From positions 62,001 through 126,000 of the forward strand of contig CAJMBK010000002.1 of the NCBI GenBank assembly GCA_905211645.1: a stretch of 64,000 nt of DNA, in the 5' to 3' direction. Below the pieces are notes generated by a model that was not told the origin of the DNA, ran no database searches, and was given only the letters and a program-made list of their open reading frames with translations. Below are positions 1-9,070 of the stretch, piece after piece. Origin of the DNA: an uncultured Caryophanales bacterium. Lineage in GTDB: Bacteria > Bacillota_I > Bacilli_A > RFN20 > CAG-288. Within the stretch, counting starts at the first letter, position 1. The number at the start of each line of letters is the position of its first letter. The translations under genes were made by a program, and so were the position numbers.

Positions 1-1
1 A

Positions 2-220
2 GTTACTCTTGGTTCCAAAGTAACATTCGTCAATGAAAAGACCAATGAAACAAGAACTGTTGTTATCTTAGGTGAAGAAGAACAAGATCCTGCAAATAAT
101 TTAATCTCTGAGAACTCACCTCTTGGTGTTGCATTGTTGGACAAGAAAGTTGGCGAAGATGCTCACGTTGAATGTAAAAATGACTACCACGTTAGAGTTC
201 TTAATATTTCAAAGGAGTAA
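2..220 (+). CDS. greA: Transcription elongation factor GreA (C-terminal part)
   Basis: The open frame enters from the left edge and ends in TAA at 218-220, giving the last 72 residues of a protein. The segment reads as the C-terminal FKBP-like domain of GreA: the family-typical TVVILGEEE and the SPLGVALLDKKVGEDAHV stretch, where the consensus is SPlGkALlGkkvGD. GreA binds the RNA polymerase secondary channel and stimulates cleavage of backtracked transcripts. The coiled-coil N-terminal half lies outside the window. No terminator is visible before the next gene at 275, so the two may be co-transcribed. GreB or a Gre paralogue cannot be excluded from the C-terminus alone, but GreA is the expected Bacilli member. 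Confidence 0.85.
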   Translation, partial: VTLGSKVTFVNEKTNETRTVVILGEEEQDPANNLISENSPLGVALLDKKVGEDAHVECKNDYHVRVLNISKE

Positions 221-274
221 TTTATTAACTGAGTAAGTTAAAATTGCAAAAAATAGAGAAAGAGATTTTAGAAA

Positions 275-1759
275 ATGAAATGCTTTTATTGCGGTTCTGA
301 AACTAACGCAAACGGTATTTATTGTAAAAAGTGTGGCAAGAGAGTTGACGGTTTAGTTGAGTGTCCTACTTGCCACAAACTTACTCCATACGGTAACTTC
401 TGTGTTAACTGTGGAGGAAAATTAGAAATTAAGGATGAAACAATTCCTTACGGTATGACTAAACCTGAATTGGAAGAAAGTTATACAAGAATGCAAGACG
501 CAGTTCTTTATGGAAATGGAAATAACGTAACTAACATTGCTACCCAAAGTTCAGTTGCTGCTCCAAGTCCTGAAGTAAAACCAGCAGTTGCTACGACTTC
601 TTTTGCTGCTGCAACTATTGAAGAAGAAAAAACTTTGCAATTTAGCCCAGCTGTTAGAAATATCTTAAATTGGGTATCATTTGGTTTTGCTATCGCAGCA
701 ATTACCTTATGTATCATCTTCACATTCTTTATTGGTTACGGATATGCTGGTAACTATGAAATGACCGGTTTACCAAGCGATTTGTACTACGTATTCGATC
801 CAGACAATTGGAAACAATTCTTCGATGTTAAGTTTAGTGAATATGGAATTGTTGGTATGATTCTTGCAACTGTTACAACTTGTGCAATTATCTTAGGTAT
901 TATCGGTACCCTTATTTACACCATCATTAAATTCGTCAGATATTTCGAAAAGAAAGATACAAATTTAACAAAAGCTGCTCTTGTTACATATTTTGTTTAT
1001 GTTGGTAGCATTGCTTTGTTCCTTGTTTCATCAAAGATTGGTAGTGCTGATATTCATTCCAATGCCTATTTCAAATTAAACGTAGCAACAACTTTAGGTC
1101 TTATCTTCTCAACACTTTGCCTTGTCACTACAATTTCAACTAAGTTAGTTGAAAATGGTATCTGTGGCACTATTAAAGCTTACTTGACTCATATTATCGG
1201 ATATGGATTATTGCTCTTATTTGGTTGCATTGTCTTAGCAGTTATTGGTCAAGGATTAATTACCTTAAAGGTTGAAACGCTTGAAGGGTCATACTATGTT
1301 AATAGTTATTTAGGTAGCTATCCATTCTCAACCATACTTTCCGCCTTTGCAATTAACGCAAATGCAAGCTTCTCAAATTCAGAGTGGAATCAATTCGTTT
1401 TGAATTATGTTCTCACAATTATCGGCATGATTGGTGCAACAGTTTGCTTTGGATTATTCATTTCTTTCTTCACTGTTCAAATTAAAAACTTTGTTAACAG
1501 CGGTAAAATTGTTATGAAGAAATCCGCATTTGTTCAAGGTGTTATTTCAAGCTCTGCTTTGATACTTCTTGGTATCTTCTTAATCTTAGTTTTAATCAAT
1601 GCTGCATATTTCTGCGGAATTGAAAATTCTGATAAAAGTAGAGTTGTTTACACTGCTCCTGTAATTGCAATTGTTATGGGTCTTTTCATGTTAGGGACTA
1701 ACATTGCAATGAAGATCATAACTTCCAATAAGCACAAGGTTGAACAAGCCGCTGCTTAA
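275..1759 (+). CDS. Double zinc-ribbon multi-pass membrane protein, function unknown
   Basis: This 494-residue protein begins with two CxxC zinc ribbons: CFYCG with CKKCG (residues 3-21) and CPTCH with CVNCG (about 30-47). A variable linker follows to about residue 125. After that come roughly eight hydrophobic segments, for example around 135-155, 190-220, 235-250, 265-290, 305-325, 375-400 and 425-450. The ribbons should be cytoplasmic and could bind a partner protein or nucleic acid. I do not recognise a named family. The shorter minus-strand gene at 26424 shares the zinc-ribbon-plus-membrane plan. An AG-rich stretch at 256-264 is a plausible ribosome binding site. A terminator follows at 1774. 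Confidence 0.8.
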   Translation: MKCFYCGSETNANGIYCKKCGKRVDGLVECPTCHKLTPYGNFCVNCGGKLEIKDETIPYGMTKPELEESYTRMQDAVLYGNGNNVTNIATQSSVAAPSPEVKPAVATTSFAAATIEEEKTLQFSPAVRNILNWVSFGFAIAAITLCIIFTFFIGYGYAGNYEMTGLPSDLYYVFDPDNWKQFFDVKFSEYGIVGMILATVTTCAIILGIIGTLIYTIIKFVRYFEKKDTNLTKAALVTYFVYVGSIALFLVSSKIGSADIHSNAYFKLNVATTLGLIFSTLCLVTTISTKLVENGICGTIKAYLTHIIGYGLLLLFGCIVLAVIGQGLITLKVETLEGSYYVNSYLGSYPFSTILSAFAINANASFSNSEWNQFVLNYVLTIIGMIGATVCFGLFISFFTVQIKNFVNSGKIVMKKSAFVQGVISSSALILLGIFLILVLINAAYFCGIENSDKSRVVYTAPVIAIVMGLFMLGTNIAMKIITSNKHKVEQAAA

Positions 1760-1773
1760 TTAAATTGAATTTC

Positions 1774-1809
1774 AACTGTTATCTCAGATTGCGAGGTAAC
1801 AGTTTTTTC
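1774..1809 (+). terminator. Rho-independent terminator
   Basis: AACTGTTATCTC at 1774-1785 pairs with GAGGTAACAGTT (one G-U wobble) and is followed directly by a T-run. It ends the greA/zinc-ribbon transcript. Confidence 0.75.
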
Positions 1810-1892
1810 TTTGCAAAAATTTAAAAATTTTTACAGAATATTTTTAATTTTTTGATAGTCCATGCGATATATAGAGTAAAAGGAGGTAATTT

Positions 1893-2423
1893 ATGTTTAA
1901 AATCATTGCTATTATTGCAATTGCGACTATCGCTGGTTTATTTTGCTTGAGTAAAATTGATGTTAAAACAACGTCAGGTGGTGACACAGAAGATTCTTCT
2001 TATGTTGCTGGTGAACTTGTAAAGGTTTCAATTTCTGGTGAAATTAATCACCCGGGAGATTACCAGATTGAAGCAACTAAAACTTTAGGAGATTTAATCG
2101 ATTTAGCTGGCGGGGTTACTGCTGAAGCAGATCCAAACTCTTACATTTCAAGTTTAGTTATTGGCGAAAGAACTGATTTCTATATCGCTTGTGGCGTCAC
2201 TTTACCTGAAGAATGTGTTGTTGAAACTATCGATAAAGTTAATATTAATACTGCAAATATCGATGAACTTATGGATATAGGTTTTAAATCTAATCAAGCT
2301 GAAAATCTTGTTGAATACAGAAAAGAAAACGGCAGCTTTGAATGCTTAGAAGAGATTTTAGATGTCAGTGGTATCGGTGATGCAACATTTGCCAAACTTA
2401 AAGATTTGATCACTCTTAAATAG
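1893..2423 (+). CDS. comEA: ComEA-type DNA receptor for transformation
   Basis: ComEA binds extracellular double-stranded DNA and passes it to the ComEC channel during natural transformation. This 176-residue protein has an N-terminal membrane anchor (residues 2-20), an SLBB-like domain (about 45-105, including the ISGEINHPGDYQI start) and a C-terminal tandem helix-hairpin-helix region (about 120-175). In that region VNINTANIDELMDI and LEEILDVSGIGDATFAKL match the ComEA signature. The start is preceded by a strong AAAGGAGGT. The stop codon overlaps the GTG of the next gene by one base, so the two are translationally coupled. Length is normal for the family. Confidence 0.9.
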   Translation: MFKIIAIIAIATIAGLFCLSKIDVKTTSGGDTEDSSYVAGELVKVSISGEINHPGDYQIEATKTLGDLIDLAGGVTAEADPNSYISSLVIGERTDFYIACGVTLPEECVVETIDKVNINTANIDELMDIGFKSNQAENLVEYRKENGSFECLEEILDVSGIGDATFAKLKDLITLK

Positions 2424-4402
2424 TGAAAATCCTATTTTTACTATTATCTTTTTTAGCAGGAATTCTTTGTCACTTTAATTTATATTTCCTTTTGCTATTT
2501 ATCCCTTTAATCATATTTATTTTCGTAAAAGAGAAATATAAATTTGGTTTCATATGCTTAGTTATTTCTGTTCTAGGTTGTATTTATCCATTTATTTCTT
2601 TTAAGGGTTTTGAAAATGATGATTCAGTTGTTGGTTTAGTTACAAGACGTAGTGAAAATTACGTTCTAGTTTTAACATACAAAGGAAGTTACTATGTTTC
2701 TTGCAAACAAAATTCCTTAAATTTGTTGGATATTGTTAAAGTTACTGGAACAACAACTAATCTTGAATTTTCTAGATTTGAGATGGGTTTTGACTTCACC
2801 GACTATTTGAATTCTAAAGGTGTATTTAAAGAAATTAAAGGTAATATAGAAACAATCTTTTCTAATCCTATAAAAGTGGAAAATATAAAGAATTATGTTT
2901 TGAAATTCTTTAATGTAGAATCCAAAGATATAGCAACTCAGATATTATTTTCTACGAATACATTTGAAACTAATGATTATTCAGATTTCATCACTTTGAT
3001 GAGCTTAAACTCTCTTTCAATCTACTATCTTTTAAATTTCATTGATAAATGGATTGATAAATTCAATGGTCCAATGTGGCTAAGAAAGTTATTTTCTTAC
3101 TCAATTCTTTCATTTTTATTCTTTATCCATCAATTTAAGTATTCAATTTTTAGGTTGCTTGCTGTTAGAGTGGTTAAAGAATTAAAGTTTGTAAGATTGA
3201 GTTCGCTGGAAATTAACTCATTGCTTTTATTTGTTACTTTGATAATTAATCCTTACTTTATCTTTTCAAAAACAACATTATTTACATTTCCAATCATCTT
3301 ATTTTTCAATATCAGTTATCCAGTTTTAAATAAATTCAAGGGAATAAAAGGATTTTTAGTTAAGAATGTTCTTTTAATTCTTTTCATGATACCAATCATG
3401 GCTTTATCCGAATATAAGATTAACTTGATTAAGATTTTAATTACTCCAATCATATTTTTAATCTTCCAAAGACTTTATCTTTTGATGTTTATTACTTACA
3501 TAATTTCACCAATTGGATTTTTGTTGAGTTACTTTTTGATTGGCTACAAAGGTTTTATTTCAGGACTAGCTTTTATTGATATTAAGGTTGTTTTTGGTAG
3601 AGGAAACGAAGTATTGTTTGCTGTTTTCTATTTGATTTTCATTGCTTTTTTAGTTGCAATTGTCATGAGATTTGTAAAGACAGTTACGATTTTATCCTTC
3701 GTAACACCAATTATTTTGATTTTTGGAGCTTTACCAAATATTACAAATCATTACGAAGTTCATTTTATTAATGTTGGTCAAGGTGATTGTGCATTAGTTC
3801 GATATAAGAAAGAAAATTTCTTAATTGATACTGGTGGAAGTATGTATAACGATTTAGCAACTGAGTGCATAATTCCTTATTTGGAAAGTTTGAAAATATT
3901 TAAACTTGATTATGTCTTTATTTCACATAGAGATTTTGACCATTATGGTGCATTAGAGTCTCTAACTGAAAATTATGAAGTAGAAAAAGTACTGTATTCT
4001 GAAGATTTTTCTAGTGTAAAAGTCGATGATTTAGTTATTCAAAATCTTAATCATGTAAATTCATACACAGAAACAAATGATAAATCATCTGTTTTGAGAT
4101 TTACTATTAAAGAAACTTCATTTTTGTTCACGGGTGATATTTCTAAAACTGTTGAGGAAGATTTAATTAAACAACAAAATAATTTAATTGATTGCGATGT
4201 TTTAAAAGTTGCACATCATGGTTCAAATTCTTCATCATCAATTGAATTTTTAGAAGAATGCTCACCAGAATTAGCAGTAATCTCATGCGGATTAAATAAT
4301 ATCTATAGACATCCAAGTGACGAAGTAATTTCAAATCTAGAAAAACTCAATATTGAATATAAGAGAACTGATTTGGATGGAACCGTGGTTTACAGGTGTT
4401 AA
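2423..4402 (+). CDS. comEC: ComEC/Rec2 competence channel
   Basis: ComEC forms the inner-membrane pore that admits single-stranded DNA during transformation. The 659-residue protein starts at GTG 2423, which overlaps the comEA stop. It has N-terminal membrane helices, a short OB-like soluble stretch (about 65-150), the central multi-helix competence domain (about 160-450) and a C-terminal metallo-beta-lactamase domain (about 450-659). The last carries the expected motifs INVGQGDCALV, FLIDTGG, HRDFDHYGAL (HxxxDH), FTGDI and KVAHHGS, so its metal site looks intact. Pairing with comEA supports the assignment. No pilus or comG genes are in the window, so whether the cell is competent cannot be judged here. 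Confidence 0.93.
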   Translation: MKILFLLLSFLAGILCHFNLYFLLLFIPLIIFIFVKEKYKFGFICLVISVLGCIYPFISFKGFENDDSVVGLVTRRSENYVLVLTYKGSYYVSCKQNSLNLLDIVKVTGTTTNLEFSRFEMGFDFTDYLNSKGVFKEIKGNIETIFSNPIKVENIKNYVLKFFNVESKDIATQILFSTNTFETNDYSDFITLMSLNSLSIYYLLNFIDKWIDKFNGPMWLRKLFSYSILSFLFFIHQFKYSIFRLLAVRVVKELKFVRLSSLEINSLLLFVTLIINPYFIFSKTTLFTFPIILFFNISYPVLNKFKGIKGFLVKNVLLILFMIPIMALSEYKINLIKILITPIIFLIFQRLYLLMFITYIISPIGFLLSYFLIGYKGFISGLAFIDIKVVFGRGNEVLFAVFYLIFIAFLVAIVMRFVKTVTILSFVTPIILIFGALPNITNHYEVHFINVGQGDCALVRYKKENFLIDTGGSMYNDLATECIIPYLESLKIFKLDYVFISHRDFDHYGALESLTENYEVEKVLYSEDFSSVKVDDLVIQNLNHVNSYTETNDKSSVLRFTIKETSFLFTGDISKTVEEDLIKQQNNLIDCDVLKVAHHGSNSSSSIEFLEECSPELAVISCGLNNIYRHPSDEVISNLEKLNIEYKRTDLDGTVVYRC

Positions 4403-4455
4403 TTTGTGTCTTTATTTCTATTAATTAATATCTTATATTGATAAAATTTAAATAT

Positions 4456-5298
4456 ATGAAAAGTAGTTATTTATTAATCGATTGCGGTAATACATCAACT
4501 GATTTTTATGGTACTAATCTTACAATTATGCAAAACGTTTTTTGTAAGGTTTCAAATCACTACATCAAGGAATTTGATTTGAACAAATTGCTTGAATATA
4601 TCGCAATCCATGTTGAAAGAAAGAAGTTTGATGAAGTATTTATCTCAAGTGTAAATTCTTCAATTTTTAACATTGTTATCAAAGCTTTCAGCGAAGATAC
4701 AAAGATTCATGTTCTTGATAAAACTGCAATGGAACATTTCATCAAGAAAGAGCATTATAAAATCGACAATATTGATTATTTAGGAGCAGATTTATTCTGC
4801 GATATCATTTCTTATCGTGACGCTAATGAAGGAGTTATCGTTCTTGATTGCGGTACTGCAAGTAAAATCTTAGTTGTTAACAAGAATAAAGAATTCCTTG
4901 GTGGAATTATTTATCCAGGTATCAGTATCTGCAATAAAATTTTGTCAAATAACACAGATTTACTTGAAGATTATGAATTATCAGAACCTAAAAATATCAT
5001 TTCATTGGATACTAAAGAAGCTATTGCTAGCGGAACAATTTATGGAACATATTACTTGCTAGTTGGTTTAGTCGATAAGATTAAAGAAACTTATCATATG
5101 AGCAACCCAAAAATTGTTATGACTGGTGGTAACGCTGAAGTATTAATCAATTCAAAGATATTTGAAAAATCAAGTTTCATCATTCATGATCCATTATTTA
5201 TTCTTAAAGGTTTAGCCCGTGCTTACGATTTAGAATTAAATAGCGGTATGACAAAATGGATTGATATCGATCCTTCACAATTCAGAAAGAAGAAATAA
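4456..5298 (+). CDS. coaX: Type III pantothenate kinase
   Basis: CoaX phosphorylates pantothenate in the first step of coenzyme A synthesis. The ASKHA-fold motifs are visible: LLIDCGNTSTDFYG at the N-terminus (P-loop, DxGNT), VIVLDCGTASKI in the middle (family DxGTA/S) and KIVMTGGNAEVL near the C-terminus. I choose ATG 4456 because family members begin a few residues before the LLIDxGNT motif; an in-frame TTG at 4438 would add six residues without a better ribosome site. No Shine-Dalgarno sequence precedes 4456. A TAAAAT box ends 8 nt upstream, compatible with a very short leader. The product is about 280 aa, normal for CoaX. Confidence 0.88.
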   Translation: MKSSYLLIDCGNTSTDFYGTNLTIMQNVFCKVSNHYIKEFDLNKLLEYIAIHVERKKFDEVFISSVNSSIFNIVIKAFSEDTKIHVLDKTAMEHFIKKEHYKIDNIDYLGADLFCDIISYRDANEGVIVLDCGTASKILVVNKNKEFLGGIIYPGISICNKILSNNTDLLEDYELSEPKNIISLDTKEAIASGTIYGTYYLLVGLVDKIKETYHMSNPKIVMTGGNAEVLINSKIFEKSSFIIHDPLFILKGLARAYDLELNSGMTKWIDIDPSQFRKKK

Positions 5299-5334
5299 AA
5301 TTTATCAGTAAGATTTAACTAGGAGAAATTTAAT

Positions 5335-6708
5335 ATGAAAAGTTATGAAGAATTAGTAAAACCTTATAAAGATGTTGCTTTGCAAAGTTTAGCAGAGCTT
5401 GTTGGAATCAACTCTGTTGATGATCCAAATACAAAAACTGCAGAAAAACCTTTCGGTGAAGGTGTCTACAAAGCATTGGATTACCTTGCAAAACTTGGTG
5501 AATCACTCGGTTTTGAAGTAGATAGATGTGACAATTACTGCACTGAATTAGCAACCGGTCAAGGTAAACTCATCGATATTTACTCCCATGCTGACGTTGT
5601 TCCAGTTTCTAATAACTGGGTTCACGATCCATTCAAATTAACAATTGAAGGTGACAAGATGTACGGTCGTGGTGCCTGCGATGATAAAGGCCCAGGAATT
5701 TCCGCTTTATTTGCTGCAAAAGCTTTGAAAGATAATGGTTTACTTGATCCAAATGTCAGATTAAGAATCGTCTTTGGTGGTAACGAAGAAAAAGGTAGCA
5801 AGTGCCTTGAACATTACTTCCATGTTTTAAAGAAAGAATATCCAACATTTGGTTTCACTCCAGATGCTGACTTCCCACTTATTTATGGTGAAAAATCAGT
5901 TTGTGATTACGAAGTTGAATACAACGTCAACTTAAAGACTGTTAAGAACTTTGAATTTGGTAAAGCAACTAATATTGTTTTGGATAGAGTTGAAGTTTAC
6001 TGCTTCTCCGATGAAGAAATCATCAAGAAAAATATCAAGAGTTACCTCAAAAAATATGCAGATACAGGTATCAAGATTGAGTACGATGATTACAAATTAA
6101 CCTTCATTGGTAAACCATGCCATGGTTCTATCCCATGGGAAGGTTGTAACGCAGGTTTACATTTACTCAACTTCTTCGGTATCATGAATAACGAAAAAGT
6201 CTTGAAGAATATTTACAAGTATTACCACGATGGTAGAGGTGCTGCTTTCGGAGGTGATTACTCAAGTGAATACTTCAAAGACAGTTCTTACTGCATTGGT
6301 ATGATGAAATATGTTGAAGGTAAAATTTCATTCATCGTTAACATGAGATTGCCTGAAAATAAGAATATTGATGAAGTTATTGAACAAGTTAGAAAATCTA
6401 CTGGTTGCGATAACTTAACTGTTAAATCTAGAGCGGAAGCTCTCTTAATCGATCCAAATTCTTACTTAGTTAAGACATTAACAAACGTTTACAGAGAAGA
6501 AACAGGTGATAACACAACCCCAATTATGGCAATTGGCGGTGGTACATACGCAAAAGAAAGCAAAAACACAATTGCATTCGGTCCTACATTCCCAAATAGA
6601 GAATTCTATATTCACCAAGATGATGAGTATTTCTCAATTGAAGACTTTATGAAATGTATGGCAATCTACGCTCATGCAATTGTTGAATTATCCAAAGGTG
6701 CAAAATAA
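5335..6708 (+). CDS. pepV: Sapep/PepV-type M20 dipeptidase
   Basis: This is a cytoplasmic zinc metallopeptidase of the M20 family that hydrolyses dipeptides and some aminoacylated substrates. Metal and catalytic motifs are present: YSHADVVP (H85, D87), YGRGACDDKGP (D116), GGNEEKGS (E151/E152) and PDADFP shortly after. A lid or dimerisation insert occupies about 185-300. The 457-residue length fits PepV. An AGGAGAA ribosome site sits at 5320-5326. The gene lies 36 bp after coaX and 3 bp before the nicotinate phosphoribosyltransferase gene, so the three probably form one operon. The exact peptide specificity cannot be read from sequence. Confidence 0.9.
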   Translation: MKSYEELVKPYKDVALQSLAELVGINSVDDPNTKTAEKPFGEGVYKALDYLAKLGESLGFEVDRCDNYCTELATGQGKLIDIYSHADVVPVSNNWVHDPFKLTIEGDKMYGRGACDDKGPGISALFAAKALKDNGLLDPNVRLRIVFGGNEEKGSKCLEHYFHVLKKEYPTFGFTPDADFPLIYGEKSVCDYEVEYNVNLKTVKNFEFGKATNIVLDRVEVYCFSDEEIIKKNIKSYLKKYADTGIKIEYDDYKLTFIGKPCHGSIPWEGCNAGLHLLNFFGIMNNEKVLKNIYKYYHDGRGAAFGGDYSSEYFKDSSYCIGMMKYVEGKISFIVNMRLPENKNIDEVIEQVRKSTGCDNLTVKSRAEALLIDPNSYLVKTLTNVYREETGDNTTPIMAIGGGTYAKESKNTIAFGPTFPNREFYIHQDDEYFSIEDFMKCMAIYAHAIVELSKGAK

Positions 6709-6711
6709 ACT

Positions 6712-7806
6712 ATGATTGAACATGAAATTAACCTTAAAGAAAAAGGTTTGATAAAAAGATTAACTAATAAGACTTTCCAATTTGATAAAAGATTTAAAGA
6801 TGGTTTCTATACAGCAAACTATTTCTTAAAATCTCAAGAGATTGTTGTTAACAACTTTAAAGATAATGTTGTTATGATGCAGTTCTTCCAAAGAGCTGAT
6901 AATGTTCATGTATGTGGATTGGATGAATGTATCGCTTTGCTTAAAGAATTTTCACCTCATCCAGAAAATTTAACAGTTTATGCTTTAAATGATGGTGATT
7001 TAGTTCAATCAGGTGAACCAGTTTTGAAGATTGTCGGACCATACCAAGATTTTGGTTTCTTAGAGAGTGCAATCGATGGTATTTTAGCTAGAAGAAGTTC
7101 TGTTTGTACTAACTGTTTTGAAGTTGTCAAAGCTTGCAATGGTAAAAAGATTTTAAATATGGCTGATAGACAAGATGATCCTTACACTCAAGCAGGTGAT
7201 GGATATGCTGCTTATGTTGCAGGTATGAGATTCTTTTCAACAGATGCACAATGTGCTTGGACAAATTTAAAAGCAGGCGGCACAATGCCTCATGCTTTGA
7301 TTGCTTTATGCAATGGTGACATTTTGAAAGCTAGTGATTTGTATATTAAACAATTCCCTAACGCACCATTTACTGCACTCATCGATTATCACAACAATGT
7401 TGTTTGGGATACAATTAAACTTGCAGATCATCTTAAAGAAAAACTTACATCAGTAAGAATTGATACTTCCAAAGCTTTAATAGATCATTATTTTGATGAT
7501 AAAGATACATCCGGATTTGACCCTCATGGTGTCTGTAAAGAACTTGTTTTAGCTTTAAGACACGAGCTTGATATCAGAGGTTACAACTTTGTTAAGATTG
7601 TTGTTTCGTCAGGTTTCTCACTTGAAAAGATTAAAGAATTTGAAAGATTGAATATCCCAGTTGATGTTTACGGTATCGGCACTAACTTAATTAAAAATTG
7701 GGTTGGATTCACCGGTGATTTAGTTAAAGTAAATGGAAAAGACGAAGCAAAAGAAGGTCGTCATGAAATTTTCTCTTCAAGATTAATTGATGAAAAATTA
7801 GTGTAA
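6712..7806 (+). CDS. pncB: Nicotinate phosphoribosyltransferase
   Basis: The enzyme joins nicotinic acid to PRPP to give nicotinate mononucleotide, the salvage entry into NAD. The 364-residue protein has the NAPRTase type II fold signatures: the N-terminal FKDGFYTANYFLKS segment, the ANGxxR-like region replaced by LNMADRQDDPYTQ, GGTMPHALIAL around residue 185, the DYHNN strand and the C-terminal DVYGIGTNLI phosphate-binding loop. It is the short form found in Bacilli relatives. It starts 3 bp after the dipeptidase stop, with AAAGGTG inside that gene as the likely ribosome site. A long stem-loop terminator follows at 7814. Confidence 0.88.
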   Translation: MIEHEINLKEKGLIKRLTNKTFQFDKRFKDGFYTANYFLKSQEIVVNNFKDNVVMMQFFQRADNVHVCGLDECIALLKEFSPHPENLTVYALNDGDLVQSGEPVLKIVGPYQDFGFLESAIDGILARRSSVCTNCFEVVKACNGKKILNMADRQDDPYTQAGDGYAAYVAGMRFFSTDAQCAWTNLKAGGTMPHALIALCNGDILKASDLYIKQFPNAPFTALIDYHNNVVWDTIKLADHLKEKLTSVRIDTSKALIDHYFDDKDTSGFDPHGVCKELVLALRHELDIRGYNFVKIVVSSGFSLEKIKEFERLNIPVDVYGIGTNLIKNWVGFTGDLVKVNGKDEAKEGRHEIFSSRLIDEKLV

Positions 7807-7813
7807 TTATTAG

Positions 7814-7855
7814 AGACTACTTGGAAATTATTAAGATTTCTAGGTAGTCTTTTTC
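7814..7855 (+). terminator. Strong Rho-independent terminator
   Basis: A 15-bp stem with two G-U wobbles (left arm 7814-7828, right arm 7836-7850) and a 7-nt loop runs straight into TTTTT. It closes the coaX-pepV-pncB transcript and isolates the heat-shock operon. Confidence 0.85.
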
Positions 7856-7928
7856 ATATTTATCTATATTAATTATTAGTTAATAGTTCATTGATAATCC
7901 TTATATAAATTGAAAAAAATTTTGGTTT

Positions 7929-7955
7929 TTAGCACTTTTTACTTGACACTGCTAA
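7929..7955 (+). promoter_or_regulatory. Upstream CIRCE-like operator (degenerate right arm)
   Basis: TTAGCACTT, nine spacer bases, then CACTGCTAA. The left arm matches the CIRCE consensus TTAGCACTC at 8 of 9 positions; the right arm keeps TGCTAA but has CAC for GAG. It covers the -35 box of the hrcA promoter. HrcA bound here would exclude RNA polymerase. Confidence 0.7.
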
Positions 7956-7970
7956 ATTTATATGTATAAT
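7943..7970 (+). promoter_or_regulatory. SigA-type promoter of the hrcA operon
   Basis: A perfect TTGACA (7943-7948) is separated by 16 bp from a perfect TATAAT (7965-7970). The predicted start, about 7 nt downstream, falls inside the second CIRCE copy. Confidence 0.9.
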
Positions 7971-7974
7971 TTTG

Positions 7975-8001
7975 TTAGCATTTAGAGAAAATGAGTGCTA
8001 A
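7975..8001 (+). promoter_or_regulatory. Downstream CIRCE operator
   Basis: TTAGCATTT, nine spacer bases, GAGTGCTAA. The right arm is a perfect CIRCE half-site and the left arm has two mismatches. It overlaps the expected transcription start and would be at the extreme 5' end of the mRNA. It is the known HrcA operator type. Confidence 0.88.
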
Positions 8002-8017
8002 ATATGGAGGAGTTCAG

Positions 8018-9070
8018 ATGAAATTAAATCGATATGATCAGATTCTAAAGCTCATCGTTGATGATTTTATTGAGACTGCTCAGCCTGTTGGAAGTGAAGC
8101 ATTGCTTTCAAAACATAACTTGGATTGTTCCTCTGCCACAATCAGAAATGTTATGGTTAGACTTGAAGAGGATGGTTACATCGAAAAAACTCATACTTCT
8201 TCAGGAAGAATCCCAAGTAAGAAAGGTTATGCTTACTACTTACAAAATCTTGATGTTGAAGAGACTGAAAACGATGTTAGCAAGGAATTTGAAGATAACT
8301 TCAAACTTATCTTAGCTAATAAGAATAAGAGTATCGAAAACGTCATGGAGCATTCATGTAAAGTTCTCTCTGAGGTTACTAACTTAGCAACTGTCTATTT
8401 AGGTCCAAAAGCTAGTTCTGAAAAACTTGCTTCAATGCAACTTATCAGACTCAGCAATCAAACAGTTTCCATCATTTTAGTAACTGATCAAGGCTATGTT
8501 GAAAATAAGACCTTCATCATACCTAACGACATCAACGTTGAGAATTTGAATAAATGCGTCGAATTGATTAACCAAAGGGTTGTTGGTACTTCGCTTGATA
8601 GCCTTCAAGAGAAGATCACTCAGATTGGTCCACTTCTTACTAAACAATTAGGTAAGGAAGCAAACCTCATCATGGAAGCTTTCAAAGAAGCAGTCATCAT
8701 GGTTGCAAAAAACCGTGTCATGTCATTTGGAAAAGATAAGCTTCTCACAATGCCTGAGTACAATCAAAGTAAAGATGACTTGCAAGACATCATCAAAACG
8801 ATGAACGATGATGACGAGATTGCTGATAAAATCAACAATTCCAAAGACTTGCATGGTATCAAGGTTAATTTATCCAATGAAGATGATTCCAAGGATATCG
8901 CTGTTGTTTCAAAGAACATAGGTAATGACAACAGCAAAGGTCAAATTGCAGTTGTCGGTCCAAAACGTATGAACTACAAAAAAGTTATTAAAGCTTTGGA
9001 GGCAATCGGGAAGATCCTTGATGAATATTTCTATGTAGAAGGAGAGGAAGATGAGCAACAAAGAAGATAA
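8018..9070 (+). CDS. hrcA: Heat-inducible transcription repressor HrcA
   Basis: HrcA is the autoregulated repressor that binds CIRCE and needs GroEL for activity. The protein opens with the winged helix MKLNRYDQILKLIVDDFIET, then PVGSEALLSKH and SSATIRNVMVRLEEDGYI, and ends the DNA-binding part with THTSSGRIPSKKGYAYY. The GAF-like and insert domains fill the remainder, giving 350 aa. I place the start at ATG 8018, with GGAGG at 8006-8010 ideally spaced; an upstream in-frame ATG at 7991 lies inside the CIRCE and has no ribosome site. The gene overlaps grpE by 20 nt. An acidic, charged stretch of about 60 residues (about 245-305) looks longer than usual. Confidence 0.95.
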   Translation: MKLNRYDQILKLIVDDFIETAQPVGSEALLSKHNLDCSSATIRNVMVRLEEDGYIEKTHTSSGRIPSKKGYAYYLQNLDVEETENDVSKEFEDNFKLILANKNKSIENVMEHSCKVLSEVTNLATVYLGPKASSEKLASMQLIRLSNQTVSIILVTDQGYVENKTFIIPNDINVENLNKCVELINQRVVGTSLDSLQEKITQIGPLLTKQLGKEANLIMEAFKEAVIMVAKNRVMSFGKDKLLTMPEYNQSKDDLQDIIKTMNDDDEIADKINNSKDLHGIKVNLSNEDDSKDIAVVSKNIGNDNSKGQIAVVGPKRMNYKKVIKALEAIGKILDEYFYVEGEEDEQQRR

